DNA of 41,611 nucleotides from CAZMOK01 sp964567785 (GCA_964567785.1 CAZMOK010000023.1:1-41611), one strand, 5' to 3'; shown: positions 13,496 through 22,486, counted from the first letter of the stretch. Numbers and translations are program-made. The notes: generated by a model from the letters alone, not told the origin.

Positions 13496-16318
13496 ATGAT
13501 CCTTGATAATCTCGACCCGAAAAAATATCTCATAATCAAAGGCGCGTCGGTACACAACCTCAAGAATGTTGATGTTGTGATGCCACGCAACAGGATCATC
13601 GTCATCACCGGACTATCAGGTTCAGGAAAGTCAAGCCTGGCCTTCGATACCCTTTACGCCGACGGGCAAAGGCGCTATGTGGAATCACTCAGTGCCTATG
13701 CACGTCAGTTCCTGGGCAGAATGAGCAAACCCAGGGTTGAGTACATCAAAGGTATCTCTCCTGCCATAGCTATTGAACAAAAGGTAAACACCAGGAACCC
13801 CAGATCAACCGTTGCCACCTCAACAGAGATCTATGAATACCTGAAGCTTCTTTATGCAAGGATCGGCAGGACTTATTCTCCGGTTTCAGGGGAAAACGTC
13901 AAAAGGGACACTGTTACCGATATAACGGATCATGTATTGTCAAAGAAAGACGGTAGCAGGATCTACATCTACAGCCCGGTGAAGATCACCAATGGCAGGC
14001 CTCTTAGATCGCAACTCAACATTTACCTGCAACAAGGGTTCAACAGGGTTTCTTACAAAGGGGAGTTGATCAAATTAGAAGAGGCGCTTGGGAATGATTC
14101 AATAAATAACCCCGATGACCTACTGCTCATAATTGACCGGATAGTGCTGAAAAAAGATGACGAAGACCTGCAGGCAAGAATAGCTGATTCGGCACAGACC
14201 GCCTTCTTTGAAGGCAAAGGTTATTGCCTGGTCGACACAGAATTTGAAGGAAAAAGAAAACGAAGGGAGTTTTCAAACAAGTTCGAAAAAGACGGGATTG
14301 AATTCGAAGAACCTTCTGTCAACCTTTTCAGTTTCAACAATCCATATGGTGCTTGTAAAAAATGCGAAGGCTTCGGCAGCATAATTGGTATAGATGAAGA
14401 CCTGGTCATCCCGAACAAATCCCTTTCAGTATATGAAGAAGCCATAGTTTGCTGGAAGGGAGAGAAAATGGGCGAATGGAAAGAACAACTGGTAATGAAT
14501 GCCTATAAGTTCGATTTCCCCATCCATAAGCCCGTATACGAACTGACCGAAGAGCAGCGCAGGCTATTGTGGTCAGGAAACAGGTATTTTCACGGACTGA
14601 ATGATTTTTTCAGGCACCTTGAAGAGCAAACCTACAAGATCCAGTACCGGGTTATGCTTTCCAGATACAGGGGCAAGACCATCTGCCCCGAGTGTAACGG
14701 GACAAGATTGAGAAAGGATGCCAATTACGTTAAGGTACAAGGTAGATCAATCAGCGAGATCTTGCTTATGCCTGTTGATTCCGCGCTGAAATTCTTTAAA
14801 AAGATCAGGTTGGACAAGTACGACAGCCAGGTGGCTGAAAGACTGCTGGTCGAAATCACAAACCGTTTGCAGTTCCTTGATGATGTGGGCCTCGGATACC
14901 TTTCCCTGAACAGGCAATCATCAACCCTATCGGGTGGTGAATCCCAACGGATCAACCTGGCAACATCGCTGGGCAGCAACCTGGTCGGCTCTATGTACAT
15001 CCTCGATGAGCCAAGTATAGGCCTTCATCCCAGGGATACACACAGGCTTATTAACGTCCTGGAAAAGTTACGCGATCTTGGGAACACTGTTATTGTTGTT
15101 GAACACGATGAAGAGATCATGAGGGCAGCCGACCATATCGTCGATATTGGCCCGCTTGCAGGGTTCAACGGTGGAGAGATCGTATTCAGCGGTGAATTGA
15201 ATAAACTGCTGAAAGAAAAAGAAAGCCTCACGGCCCAGTATCTCAGGGGCGAACGGGAGATCAGCCTGCCCCGCAACAGACGGAAATGGAAAGAGTACAT
15301 CGAACTGCAAGGGGTGAGGGAAAATAACCTGAAAGGCATCAATGTAAAATTCCCGTTAAGGATCATGACTGTAGTCACGGGTGTCAGCGGATCAGGGAAA
15401 ACTTCTCTGATAAAAAATATACTATACCCGGCCGTAAAAAAAATACACGGCGGGTATGCTGATAAAACAGGGAAGCTCAACAGGATAACAGGAGACCTGA
15501 AGAGTATAGCTTCTGTCGAGTTTGTAGACCAGAACCCTATAGGCAGGTCGTCGAGGTCGAACCCCGCAACATACCTGAAGGCTTACGACGAGATCAGGGC
15601 CCTTTTTTCCAGGCAGCAGTTGGCCAGACTCAGGGGGTACAAGCCCGGCTTTTTCTCATTCAACATACCGGGAGGCCGGTGTGAAGAATGCGAAGGCGAA
15701 GGGGTCGTGAAAATTGAAATGCAGTTTATGGCCGATCTTTACCTGACCTGCGAATCGTGCAGGGGCAGCAGGTTCAAAGATGAACTGCTGGATGTCAAAT
15801 ATTGTGGCAAGGCCATCAACGAAGTATTGCACCTGACCATAAACCAGGCTATCGGTTTTTTCTCACAGGCTGATAAAAAGGCTTCATCACTCGAGAACAA
15901 GATCATCGATAAACTGAAACCTTTACAGGATGTAGGCCTGGGATACCTGGAACTGGGCCAGTCGTCGAGCACGCTCAGCGGAGGGGAAGCCCAGCGTATC
16001 AAGCTGGCCTATTTCCTTTCCAGGGGTGTTTCACAGGAAAAAACACTCTTCATTTTTGATGAGCCCACTACAGGCCTGCACTTCCACGACATCAGGAACT
16101 TGCTCAACGCTTTCGGTGCATTAATAGATAATGGGCATACCGTAGTAGTGATCGAGCACAACCTTGAGGTAATCAAATCGGCCGACTGGATCATTGACCT
16201 TGGCCCCGAAGGTGGTGAAAAAGGAGGTTACAAAATATTTGAAGGCAGACCGGAAGAAATCGATAAAGCCAAAAATTCTTATACCGCCGGGTTCCTTTCG
16301 GGCAAACTGAAACAATAA
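13496..16318 (+). CDS. uvrA: Excinuclease ABC subunit A
   Basis: UvrA is the damage-recognition ATPase of nucleotide excision repair. The 940-residue protein has two ABC ATPase halves. The first Walker A is GLSGSGKSS (39-47), with signature LSGGESQR encoded near 14930 and DEPSIGLHP. The second Walker A is GVSGSGKTS, with signature LSGGEAQR near 15978 and FDEPTTGLHF. Zinc-binding CxxC pairs are CKKCEGFG/CPECNGTR in the insertion and CEECEGEG/CESCRGSR in the second half. ATG at 13496 is chosen because the frame's upstream TTG lies in the -7 element and 940 residues is the normal length. The gene converges with rlmB with 8 nt between stops. The single complete UvrB-independent context gives no clue as to whether a second uvrA exists. 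Confidence 0.97.
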   Translation: MILDNLDPKKYLIIKGASVHNLKNVDVVMPRNRIIVITGLSGSGKSSLAFDTLYADGQRRYVESLSAYARQFLGRMSKPRVEYIKGISPAIAIEQKVNTRNPRSTVATSTEIYEYLKLLYARIGRTYSPVSGENVKRDTVTDITDHVLSKKDGSRIYIYSPVKITNGRPLRSQLNIYLQQGFNRVSYKGELIKLEEALGNDSINNPDDLLLIIDRIVLKKDDEDLQARIADSAQTAFFEGKGYCLVDTEFEGKRKRREFSNKFEKDGIEFEEPSVNLFSFNNPYGACKKCEGFGSIIGIDEDLVIPNKSLSVYEEAIVCWKGEKMGEWKEQLVMNAYKFDFPIHKPVYELTEEQRRLLWSGNRYFHGLNDFFRHLEEQTYKIQYRVMLSRYRGKTICPECNGTRLRKDANYVKVQGRSISEILLMPVDSALKFFKKIRLDKYDSQVAERLLVEITNRLQFLDDVGLGYLSLNRQSSTLSGGESQRINLATSLGSNLVGSMYILDEPSIGLHPRDTHRLINVLEKLRDLGNTVIVVEHDEEIMRAADHIVDIGPLAGFNGGEIVFSGELNKLLKEKESLTAQYLRGEREISLPRNRRKWKEYIELQGVRENNLKGINVKFPLRIMTVVTGVSGSGKTSLIKNILYPAVKKIHGGYADKTGKLNRITGDLKSIASVEFVDQNPIGRSSRSNPATYLKAYDEIRALFSRQQLARLRGYKPGFFSFNIPGGRCEECEGEGVVKIEMQFMADLYLTCESCRGSRFKDELLDVKYCGKAINEVLHLTINQAIGFFSQADKKASSLENKIIDKLKPLQDVGLGYLELGQSSSTLSGGEAQRIKLAYFLSRGVSQEKTLFIFDEPTTGLHFHDIRNLLNAFGALIDNGHTVVVIEHNLEVIKSADWIIDLGPEGGEKGGYKIFEGRPEEIDKAKNSYTAGFLSGKLKQ

Positions 16319-16326
16319 AACTGAAT

Positions 16327-17067
16327 CTAGCTGCTTCTCTGTTTTTGTACCTCGTAGAGGATTATCCCGGCAGCCACCGAAACATTCAGTGAATCAACAG
16401 ACCCGCTCATAGGGATCTTAACACCCATATCACATATACCTGCCAATTCCCGGGAAACCCCTTTGTCTTCTGCACCCATAACTATGACAAGGGGCCCGCT
16501 AAGGTCAGCTTCATGAACAAATTTTTCGGCCGACTGGTGTGTGTACACAGAACTCAAACCGCTGAACTTGAGATATTCCATTGAAGCTTGGATATCAAAA
16601 CTGCGGCAAACAGGTATTTTGTTGAGCGCTCCTGCAGAGGTCTTCACTGCATCTTCATTAACCTGGGCGCTTTCTTTTGCAGGCACGAGAATTGCGTCTA
16701 CACCCAGACACTCTGCCGTTCTGGCTATGGCTCCGAAGTTCCTCACATCGGTTACCCTGTCGAGTAAAATAAGGAGGGGATCCTTTCCCTTCTCAAACAG
16801 CCCCTGTATGATTTCAGTGAGGTCCCTGTATGGTATGGGTGAAATAAATGCAATGACCCCCTGGTGGTTTTTCTTTGTGATCCTGTTTAATTTTTCGATT
16901 GGAACAAACTGAAAGGGGATACTGTATTGTTTCAATTCCTTCAGCAGTCCACCCGAGGCATCACCCCTGCCGCCTTTTTTCAGTAATACCTTCTCAATAT
17001 CCTTTCCCATCTTAACAGCCTCCATTACAGGCCGCGTTCCATAAATTATTGAATCTTTTTTTTTCAT
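16327..17067 (-). CDS. rlmB: 23S rRNA (guanosine-2'-O-)-methyltransferase RlmB, SpoU/TrmH family
   Basis: This 246-residue SPOUT methyltransferase probably methylates the ribose of G2251 in 23S rRNA with S-adenosylmethionine. The N-terminal substrate-binding domain begins IIYGTRPVMEAV. The trefoil-knot part shows the family motifs LDRVTDVRNFGAIARTAECLG, VMGAEDKGVSRE and IPMSGSVDSLNVSVAAGIILYE. ATG at 17067 is chosen over an ATG at 17097: homology begins there, GGAGGAGG lies 10 nt upstream, and the longer form would overlap the preceding gene. It is the third gene of rmuC-GWxTD-rlmB and starts 7 nt after the GWxTD stop. Confidence 0.93.
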   Translation of the reverse strand: MKKKDSIIYGTRPVMEAVKMGKDIEKVLLKKGGRGDASGGLLKELKQYSIPFQFVPIEKLNRITKKNHQGVIAFISPIPYRDLTEIIQGLFEKGKDPLLILLDRVTDVRNFGAIARTAECLGVDAILVPAKESAQVNEDAVKTSAGALNKIPVCRSFDIQASMEYLKFSGLSSVYTHQSAEKFVHEADLSGPLVIVMGAEDKGVSRELAGICDMGVKIPMSGSVDSLNVSVAAGIILYEVQKQRSS

Positions 17068-17074
17068 ATTATAA

Positions 17075-18334
17075 CTACCTCCTCCAGCTCTGGACATTCA
17101 CATACCAGGCCTCTTTGTAAGTTGGCGATCTGAGCAACATATAATCATTGTATGAGAAAGGATTGATGACCCTGACAAATGTAAACCTCAAGGAATTACG
17201 GTTTTCCGGTTCACCGTAGACCCATTCTTCCACCCCTTTTCCACGGTACACCTTAGTAGGCTTGCCGAATATGATATAGATCAATCCCCTGTCGGTTTTC
17301 CAGCCTTCATGGTAGGATGTGAAGAATCTGTTCGCATCAACTACATTGCTGTAATAACGCTGAATCAGGTTTCTTGCCCTCAGTTCATTCCCTGCAGAGT
17401 TCAGCCAGAAATCGTCAAGCGCATCTTTCTTGTCTTCCTTTGAAACAATATCTTCAAACTCTTTTTTGGTTGTTATGTAACGAAGTGGGGCAATCATGTC
17501 AGAGGCAGTTATCACTTCCGGAAAACCTTCATAAAACCTGTACAGGGTAAAACCTTCCTTACTGCTTGTATCTGTTTGAAAATGATAGAACCCTTCCCGG
17601 CCGAGATCAAAGAAACCGGTTTCTCCTTCAAGTGCCGGCAGAGCAAAAAGGCTGTCGTACCTGTAATCGAACGATATATCTTTCTCACTGACAAATGGCG
17701 GGCTGGCTATTGGAAAATCCCTGAAATAACAACTTACAAATATGTTTCCGTCTTCCCTGTTGTTGCTTCTTAACTTTATTTCCTCGTCCTTATTGAGGTA
17801 ATCCCTGAACAACGGCTGCCTGTTTTGTCCTACTGGCAGAAAACCTTGCTGGTTCGTTAAAACAGATTTATTCACCCGGATGTAATCCTTTATCTCACCG
17901 GGCATGTTAAGATCTTTCAATCGAAGTTCAAGGATATAGGTGTCCCCTACAATAGCTTGAAAATCAAAGGAGTGGATCATCCTTATGTCTTTTCCAAAGT
18001 TTACAGAATCTATGTAAATAAAGGATGAACTGTCAGCAACAGTCCTTGATTCGTACGAATCCTGCAGCCTGTAACTGATCTCATACATTGCTGAATAATT
18101 TGCTTCCGGGGCCGGCTTTTCATAATGCAGGTCCACCAGGTAAACTCCTAATATGGCAGTTGACAGGGTATCGCTCAGGTGGAAAACCCTGTTTTCAGGA
18201 GTGGTAAATTTATTTTCTGTTTCATAAAGAGTGGATATATCGTAAACACTGATCTTGTTTGGCGAAGAACACTGCATGAGTGTTGCCAGGATCAGAATGA
18301 AAAAGAGGCCTTTGCTAACTTTCCGGTAGTTCAT
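17075..18334 (-). CDS. GWxTD domain lipoprotein
   Basis: The protein has 419 residues from the ATG at 18334. The start gives a clean lipoprotein signal with Cys22 in the lipobox TLMQC; an ATG at 18376 would add 14 residues of non-signal sequence and overlap rmuC further. The C-terminal GWxTD domain is clear: EGWKTDRGLIYIIFGKP with the motif Gly-Trp-Lys-Thr-Asp, then GVEEWVYGEP. GWxTD proteins are common in Bacteroidota and Acidobacteriota and have no settled function. It overlaps the rmuC stop by 20 nt, so translation is probably coupled. Confidence 0.9.
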   Translation of the reverse strand: MNYRKVSKGLFFILILATLMQCSSPNKISVYDISTLYETENKFTTPENRVFHLSDTLSTAILGVYLVDLHYEKPAPEANYSAMYEISYRLQDSYESRTVADSSSFIYIDSVNFGKDIRMIHSFDFQAIVGDTYILELRLKDLNMPGEIKDYIRVNKSVLTNQQGFLPVGQNRQPLFRDYLNKDEEIKLRSNNREDGNIFVSCYFRDFPIASPPFVSEKDISFDYRYDSLFALPALEGETGFFDLGREGFYHFQTDTSSKEGFTLYRFYEGFPEVITASDMIAPLRYITTKKEFEDIVSKEDKKDALDDFWLNSAGNELRARNLIQRYYSNVVDANRFFTSYHEGWKTDRGLIYIIFGKPTKVYRGKGVEEWVYGEPENRNSLRFTFVRVINPFSYNDYMLLRSPTYKEAWYVNVQSWRR

Positions 18335-19643
18335 CCTCTGTGAAATTTTGTGGTAACGTCTTTTCTGCTTTAACACCCAGGTCTTTAAGCATCTCTGCCT
18401 GCCTTATAAGGTTGCCGCTGCCTGAAGAAAGTTTGTTATGCGCTTTTTCATAGGTCTTGCCAAGCAGAGTTATCTGGCTTCCCACCTGTTCAAGGTCTTT
18501 CAGGAAAGTTACAAACTTATCGAACAACCGCCCTCCTCTCTGTGCTATTTCCATTGCATTTCTTGTCTGTTTTTCGTGTTTCCATAGTGAGGCTACAGTC
18601 TTGAGTGTGGCCAGGAGAGTGGTAGGGCTCACTATTACGATCTTTCGTTCCCAGGCAAAATTGAACAGCTCGCTGTCGTTCTGCAGCGCCAGGCTGAAGG
18701 CCGACTCGAGCGGCATGAACAAAAGTACGAAATCGGGAGTGTCAAGATTTGATGCCCCGAGGTAGTTCTTTTCACTGAGCCCTTTAACGTGCTGGCGAAT
18801 GGATTCAATGTGTGCCTTCAAGAAAGTGGCTTTTTCGTCTTCATCTTCTTCATTGGTATAACGGTCGTAAGCCACAAGCGAAACTTTTGAATCTATTATA
18901 AGGTGCTTTTTATCAGGGAGGTTCACTATTACATCCGGCCTGATTAGGTTCCCGTCTTCGTTCCTGTCGGTATACTGGGTCTGGTATTCCAAACCCTTGA
19001 CCAGTCCTGATTGTTCCAATACCCGGTCGAGGATAAGCTCCCCCCAGTTGCCCATTTTCTTTGAATCGGAGCGGAGAGCTTTGGTAAGATGGCTAGCTTC
19101 CTCACTGATTCGCTGGTTTAGCTCTTTAAGCATCCTCAGTTCGGTGCGGAGATCGGTACGGTCTTTCATCCCTTTTTCATATGATTCCTGTACCTTTTTC
19201 TCAAATTCACCCAGTTTTTCCCTCAGGGGCTTGAGCACATCCTCCAGGTTTTTCTGCTGCAAATCGGTAACTTCACGTGAACTCTGCTTAAGCAGTTTAT
19301 TGGCGATCATTTCGAAGTCTTTGGTGAATTTCGACTGAAGTTGCTCAACCTCTTTTTTCTGTTCCTCCAGCTTCTGTTTTATATTCTTGTATTCGACTTC
19401 GGCCCGGGCAAGTCTGTCTGAGAGATCCTGCCTCGTCTGCCTCTCGGCCTGCAGTTCTGCTTCAGTTTCCTCAAGTTCATTCCCCAGATGGGCTACTTTT
19501 TCCTCAAGGGCTGCTTTTTCACTTCCTGCAACCATTAACTGCTCATGGAACTTCATCCTGCTTTTCCCTTTGATCAGCAGGGCTATCAGGAAACCAACGG
19601 CTATTCCTGGTATTAATCCGGTTATAAGAGACAAAATATCCAT
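18315..19643 (-). CDS. rmuC: DNA recombination protein RmuC
   Basis: This 442-residue protein has an N-terminal membrane anchor (residues about 4-24, ILSLITGLIPGIAVGFLIAL). A long coiled coil (about 30-150) is rich in Glu, Lys, Leu and Gln. The RmuC nuclease-like domain follows, with KKMGNWGELILDRVLEQSGL, RPDVIVNLPDKKHLIIDSKVSL and FVLLFMPLESAF. The D...DSK motif fits the PD-(D/E)xK fold. RmuC limits inversions between repeated sequences in E. coli. It has a perfect promoter element at 19696-19703 and leads the rmuC-GWxTD-rlmB operon. Confidence 0.95.
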   Translation of the reverse strand: MDILSLITGLIPGIAVGFLIALLIKGKSRMKFHEQLMVAGSEKAALEEKVAHLGNELEETEAELQAERQTRQDLSDRLARAEVEYKNIKQKLEEQKKEVEQLQSKFTKDFEMIANKLLKQSSREVTDLQQKNLEDVLKPLREKLGEFEKKVQESYEKGMKDRTDLRTELRMLKELNQRISEEASHLTKALRSDSKKMGNWGELILDRVLEQSGLVKGLEYQTQYTDRNEDGNLIRPDVIVNLPDKKHLIIDSKVSLVAYDRYTNEEDEDEKATFLKAHIESIRQHVKGLSEKNYLGASNLDTPDFVLLFMPLESAFSLALQNDSELFNFAWERKIVIVSPTTLLATLKTVASLWKHEKQTRNAMEIAQRGGRLFDKFVTFLKDLEQVGSQITLLGKTYEKAHNKLSSGSGNLIRQAEMLKDLGVKAEKTLPQNFTEDELPES

Positions 19644-19695
19644 TTCGTGGTTTTTTACCTGTTGGAGAATATTATTATCGGCAGATACTTAAATG

Positions 19696-19719
19696 CAAAG
19701 GTAAAAGTGATTACCTTTA
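19696..19719. promoter_or_regulatory. Divergent promoter region of rmuC and the TonB-like gene
   Basis: On the minus strand TACCTTTG (19696-19703) is an exact -7 element for rmuC. It sits in a perfect 8-bp inverted repeat, AAAGGTAA (19697-19704) and TTACCTTT (19711-19718). The right arm therefore carries TACCTTTA on the plus strand, one base off a -7 element for the gene at 19745. Confidence 0.55.
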
Positions 19720-19744
19720 AAAAGTAAACCATGCACTTATATTT

Positions 19745-20548
19745 ATGCTCAAATTCTCAACAACGCTCATATATTGGCTCATTCTTGTCGAGGGGCTTAA
19801 CAGCCAACAGGCAGAACCTGCCGAACCGATAAGCAGCAACAAGCTTACGCGTGATTTTATCTGCGAAGAGATGGTATATCCCAGGGAAGAACTTGAAAAC
19901 AGAACCGAAGGTACCGTCAAGCTTTCTTTTATTGTTGATGCTGAAGGGGGGGTTGACGACATAAGAGTGGTAAATTCCGTGTCACCGGCTATAGACAGGG
20001 AAGCGGTAAGGGTTTTCAGCATGATCATGTGGAAGCCTGCCTACAGGTTGGGCCAGCCGGTTGCTTCAATGCAGGAGTATGAATTTGAATTTGACAAAAG
20101 AAAATATATAAAACATTGCCGAAAAAGGGGGTATAAAAACCACGAATTCCCCTATGACCCCATAGACACTTCACTCAGGGTATATTCACTGAGGCAGGTT
20201 GACATGTCTCCACAGCCTCTTTTCAATGAAAAAGGCATGACAGTTGGGAAATTTATGCAGGAAAACCTTCAGTACCCTTCTTTAGCTTACCGGCAAAGTA
20301 TAAGCGGCAAAGTTCGGCTTAAATTCATCGTTGAAGCTCATGGAAGGGTCTCAAATATTACCATAGGAAGCTCTGTTGGCGGGGGTTGCAATGAAGAAGC
20401 GATCAGGCTGCTCAAGATGCTGGACTGGATGCCTGCAATCAAAGATGAAAAGGCAGTAAGATCAAGAATGCATATGGACATTACCTTCAGCCTGCCTTCC
20501 GGTTCCGATCACAAAGTGATTAACTACAACCGGAATACTTCTTTGTAA
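19745..20548 (+). CDS. Protein with two TonB C-terminal-like domains
   Basis: The protein has 267 residues. Two TonB-C-like domains are visible: about 45-115 (YPREELENRTEGTVKLSFIVDAEGGVDD..., ending MWKPA) and about 177-250 (YPSLAYRQSISGKVRLKFIVEAHGRVSN..., ending DWMPA). Both have the family pattern YP...G.V.L.FIVd..G.V..i...s......EA.R....m.W.PA. A short hydrophobic N-terminus (FSTTLIYWLILVEGL) may be a signal peptide or a weak anchor. The long membrane-spanning proline-rich linker of true TonB is missing, so it may be periplasmic rather than an energy transducer. No exbBD is nearby. It is divergent from rmuC. Confidence 0.82.
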   Translation: MLKFSTTLIYWLILVEGLNSQQAEPAEPISSNKLTRDFICEEMVYPREELENRTEGTVKLSFIVDAEGGVDDIRVVNSVSPAIDREAVRVFSMIMWKPAYRLGQPVASMQEYEFEFDKRKYIKHCRKRGYKNHEFPYDPIDTSLRVYSLRQVDMSPQPLFNEKGMTVGKFMQENLQYPSLAYRQSISGKVRLKFIVEAHGRVSNITIGSSVGGGCNEEAIRLLKMLDWMPAIKDEKAVRSRMHMDITFSLPSGSDHKVINYNRNTSL

Positions 20549-20583
20549 TCAACAAATTGTTAATAATTATTACAATAAAAAAG

Positions 20584-20612
20584 TTGATTCTCCAAAAGAT
20601 TCTTTATATTTG
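20584..20612 (+). promoter_or_regulatory. Promoter of the C1q-like secreted protein gene
   Basis: TTG (20584-20586), 18 nt and TATATTTG (20605-20612) form a near-ideal -33/-7 pair, 30 nt before the ATG at 20643. The -33 element lies in the right arm of a 7-bp inverted repeat (AATCAAC 20547-20553, GTTGATT 20583-20589) that could also end the preceding transcript. Confidence 0.7.
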
Positions 20613-20642
20613 CCCCCAAATCCGAACCCCAAACCCAACGTC

Positions 20643-21401
20643 ATGAAAAAGCAAGTAAATGCAGGTATACTGCTTTTGTTTCAGTTTTTCTTTGCCACCT
20701 TATCCTTTGGCCAGGTATCTATTAATCAAGATGGTTCCCCGCCACACAGCAGTGCGATGCTCGACATCAATGCTGAGGATAAAGGTATTTTAATCCCCCG
20801 CGTACAATTATCAGGTCCCCAGATACCGGATCCGATAATAGACCCACCCGTAGGGCTTATTGTTTTCAATACAGGGCCAAATCTTCCTCAAGGTATATAT
20901 TACTGGAGAGGCAGTTCATGGACCGAATTCATTACAGGTGCAGAGCCCTTTACCGGAGCTGCATTTGCTGAGATCTACGAAGTGAACGAATCCGGCACTG
21001 TATTGGCTCTCGGCAATTCCGGTTACACACCATGGAACAGTGCCTGGCAGGGAGCCTTTGATGGAGACCTTGTAATTGATACTATCAACGGTACTTCAAG
21101 CAGGATCATAATCAACTCCGCCGGGAACTACCAGATAGATGTTTCCTGCTCATTTGAAGGAGACAACAACCACACTGTAAACGGTTCAGTTTTTAAAAAC
21201 GATGAAAAATTCCCCAGGATATCCTTCTACCAAACCTTGAATTCCAATGATGCAACTTCTGCATCTGCTTCAGGTATCGTTACACTTCAGGAAGGAGATT
21301 ACATAGACCTGAGGTTTAAATCATCCAAGAACAATAAAGATATCAGCCTCCAAGTCGCGAACCTGAGGATCACTAAAATAGGTGACCCTCCGGTCAACTA
21401 G
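20643..21401 (+). CDS. Secreted protein with C1q/TNF-like C-terminal domain
   Basis: The protein has 252 residues from ATG 20643; the earlier TTG in frame lies inside the -7 element. Residues 1-23 form a signal peptide ending SFG before Gln. The N-terminal part (VSINQDGSPPHSSAMLDINAEDKGILIPRV) is a motif shared by many Bacteroidota surface or fibre-like proteins. The C-terminal 120 residues have the strand pattern of a C1q-like jelly roll: INSAGNYQIDVSCSF, NGSVFKNDEKF, SGIVTLQEGDYIDLRF. The fold is inferred from pattern only. There is no T9SS sorting domain. A ligand or adhesin role is possible but unproven. Confidence 0.75.
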   Translation: MKKQVNAGILLLFQFFFATLSFGQVSINQDGSPPHSSAMLDINAEDKGILIPRVQLSGPQIPDPIIDPPVGLIVFNTGPNLPQGIYYWRGSSWTEFITGAEPFTGAAFAEIYEVNESGTVLALGNSGYTPWNSAWQGAFDGDLVIDTINGTSSRIIINSAGNYQIDVSCSFEGDNNHTVNGSVFKNDEKFPRISFYQTLNSNDATSASASGIVTLQEGDYIDLRFKSSKNNKDISLQVANLRITKIGDPPVN

Positions 21402-21463
21402 TTTGAAACCGACAAACTTTTCAGACAAAAATTGATCAAACTTTAAACTACCATCAGGAAAGT

Positions 21464-21499
21464 ATCCCTACTTTTGGGCTTTTGCCCAGGAGTAGGGAT
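21464..21499 (+). promoter_or_regulatory. 16-bp hairpin carrying a -7 promoter element
   Basis: The left arm ATCCCTACTTTTGGGC (21464-21479) and the right arm GCCCAGGAGTAGGGAT (21484-21499) pair over 16 positions, with two G-T wobbles in RNA and a TTTT loop. The left arm contains TACTTTTG (21469-21476), an exact -7 element for the phosphoesterase gene starting at 21506. There is no U-run behind it on either strand, so it is not a typical terminator. Confidence 0.6.
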
Positions 21500-21505
21500 C
21501 TTATT

Positions 21506-22003
21506 ATGATGCAAATAGGTTTACTGTCAGATACGCATGGCTATCTTCATCCTAAAGTCTTTGAATTTTTCAAAAACTGTGATGAAATATGGCATGCCGG
21601 AGATGCAGGGAAAATCGAAATACTTGATCAACTGGAAGATTTCACGACCCTGCAGGCTGTCTATGGTAATATTGACGGGCATGATGTGAGGATCAGGCAT
21701 CCTGAATATCAATTATTTGATTGCGAGGATATCAGGGTGCTGATGATCCATATCGGCGGGTACCCTAAAAAATATAATCCGAGAGCAAAGCAGCTCATTG
21801 AAAAATACCGGCCCGGCCTTTTTATCACAGGACATTCGCACATACTGAAAGTGATGTACGACAGTAAATACGAACTGCTTCATATAAACCCGGGAGCAGC
21901 GGGAAAACAGGGGTTACACAAAAAAATAACCTTTGTCAGGTTTTCCATCGACCGAAAGGAGATCAAAGACCTTGAAATATTTGAAACAGGCAGGGGATTT
22001 TGA
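21506..22003 (+). CDS. Metallophosphoesterase, YfcE/MJ0936 family
   Basis: This 165-residue calcineurin-like phosphodiesterase has the metal-binding motifs in order: SDTHG near the N-terminus, HAGDAG, YGNID and TGHSH, followed by INPGA. Family members hydrolyse phosphodiesters with Mn2+; the natural substrate is usually unknown. Two adjacent ATG codons (21506 and 21509) follow the hairpin promoter; the first was chosen. An upstream TTG in frame lies inside the hairpin and is unlikely. It converges with the DUF4293 gene with 6 nt between stops. Confidence 0.93.
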   Translation: MMQIGLLSDTHGYLHPKVFEFFKNCDEIWHAGDAGKIEILDQLEDFTTLQAVYGNIDGHDVRIRHPEYQLFDCEDIRVLMIHIGGYPKKYNPRAKQLIEKYRPGLFITGHSHILKVMYDSKYELLHINPGAAGKQGLHKKITFVRFSIDRKEIKDLEIFETGRGF

Positions 22004-22009
22004 TAGAAA

Positions 22010-22486
22010 CTACCTGAGCCTGTCGGCTGACCTTATCAGTTTTTCGTCTCTCATGATAAAGCGATTCGCAAGCAGGAGGAACAACATTGAGCCCAGGGGC
22101 AGGTATGCACCAACTGTTCCCGAATAATCTGCAGCCACATCAAGTTGCTCTTCTATTTGTGGAATGTAATAGAAAAAGATAAGAGCAATGAAAACAATTT
22201 CTAGCAGGAACGAAAACCTGACCAATCTTACCTGCACCATTCTTCTTTTGTATAAAAAGATCGTTATCAGGCTGATAAGCCCCACTGCCACGTGTATAGC
22301 AAGAAGCGGTATCACAAAGTATTCCGAAAAGATAGGCTCAGTATCGGGTGTCATGCTAATCAGGTCATATACATAGAGCTTGAGGTAATAAAAATCAGAC
22401 AGGAAGCTGGCTATGGGATAAAAGAACAACACTACCGTGATGGCTACAACACCTGTCAAAAACAATGTCTGAACTCTCTGGATCAT
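22010..22486 (-). CDS. DUF4293 family membrane protein
   Basis: This 158-residue inner-membrane protein has four predicted transmembrane helices, around FLTGVVAITVVLFFYPIASF, VIPLLAIHVAVGLISLITIFL, FSFLLEIVFIALIFFYYI and GAYLPLGSMLFLLLANRFI. The N-terminus MIQRVQTLFL is the hallmark of DUF4293, a Bacteroidota family of unknown function. The ATG at 22486 is preferred over a longer form, since the latter reads through the promoter. It stands alone on its strand. Confidence 0.88.
   Translation of the reverse strand: MIQRVQTLFLTGVVAITVVLFFYPIASFLSDFYYLKLYVYDLISMTPDTEPIFSEYFVIPLLAIHVAVGLISLITIFLYKRRMVQVRLVRFSFLLEIVFIALIFFYYIPQIEEQLDVAADYSGTVGAYLPLGSMLFLLLANRFIMRDEKLIRSADRLR

Noticed and set aside
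17068..17097. A longer start for rlmB
   Set aside because: The extra ten residues overlap the GWxTD gene; a strong Shine-Dalgarno sits properly before the ATG at 17067.
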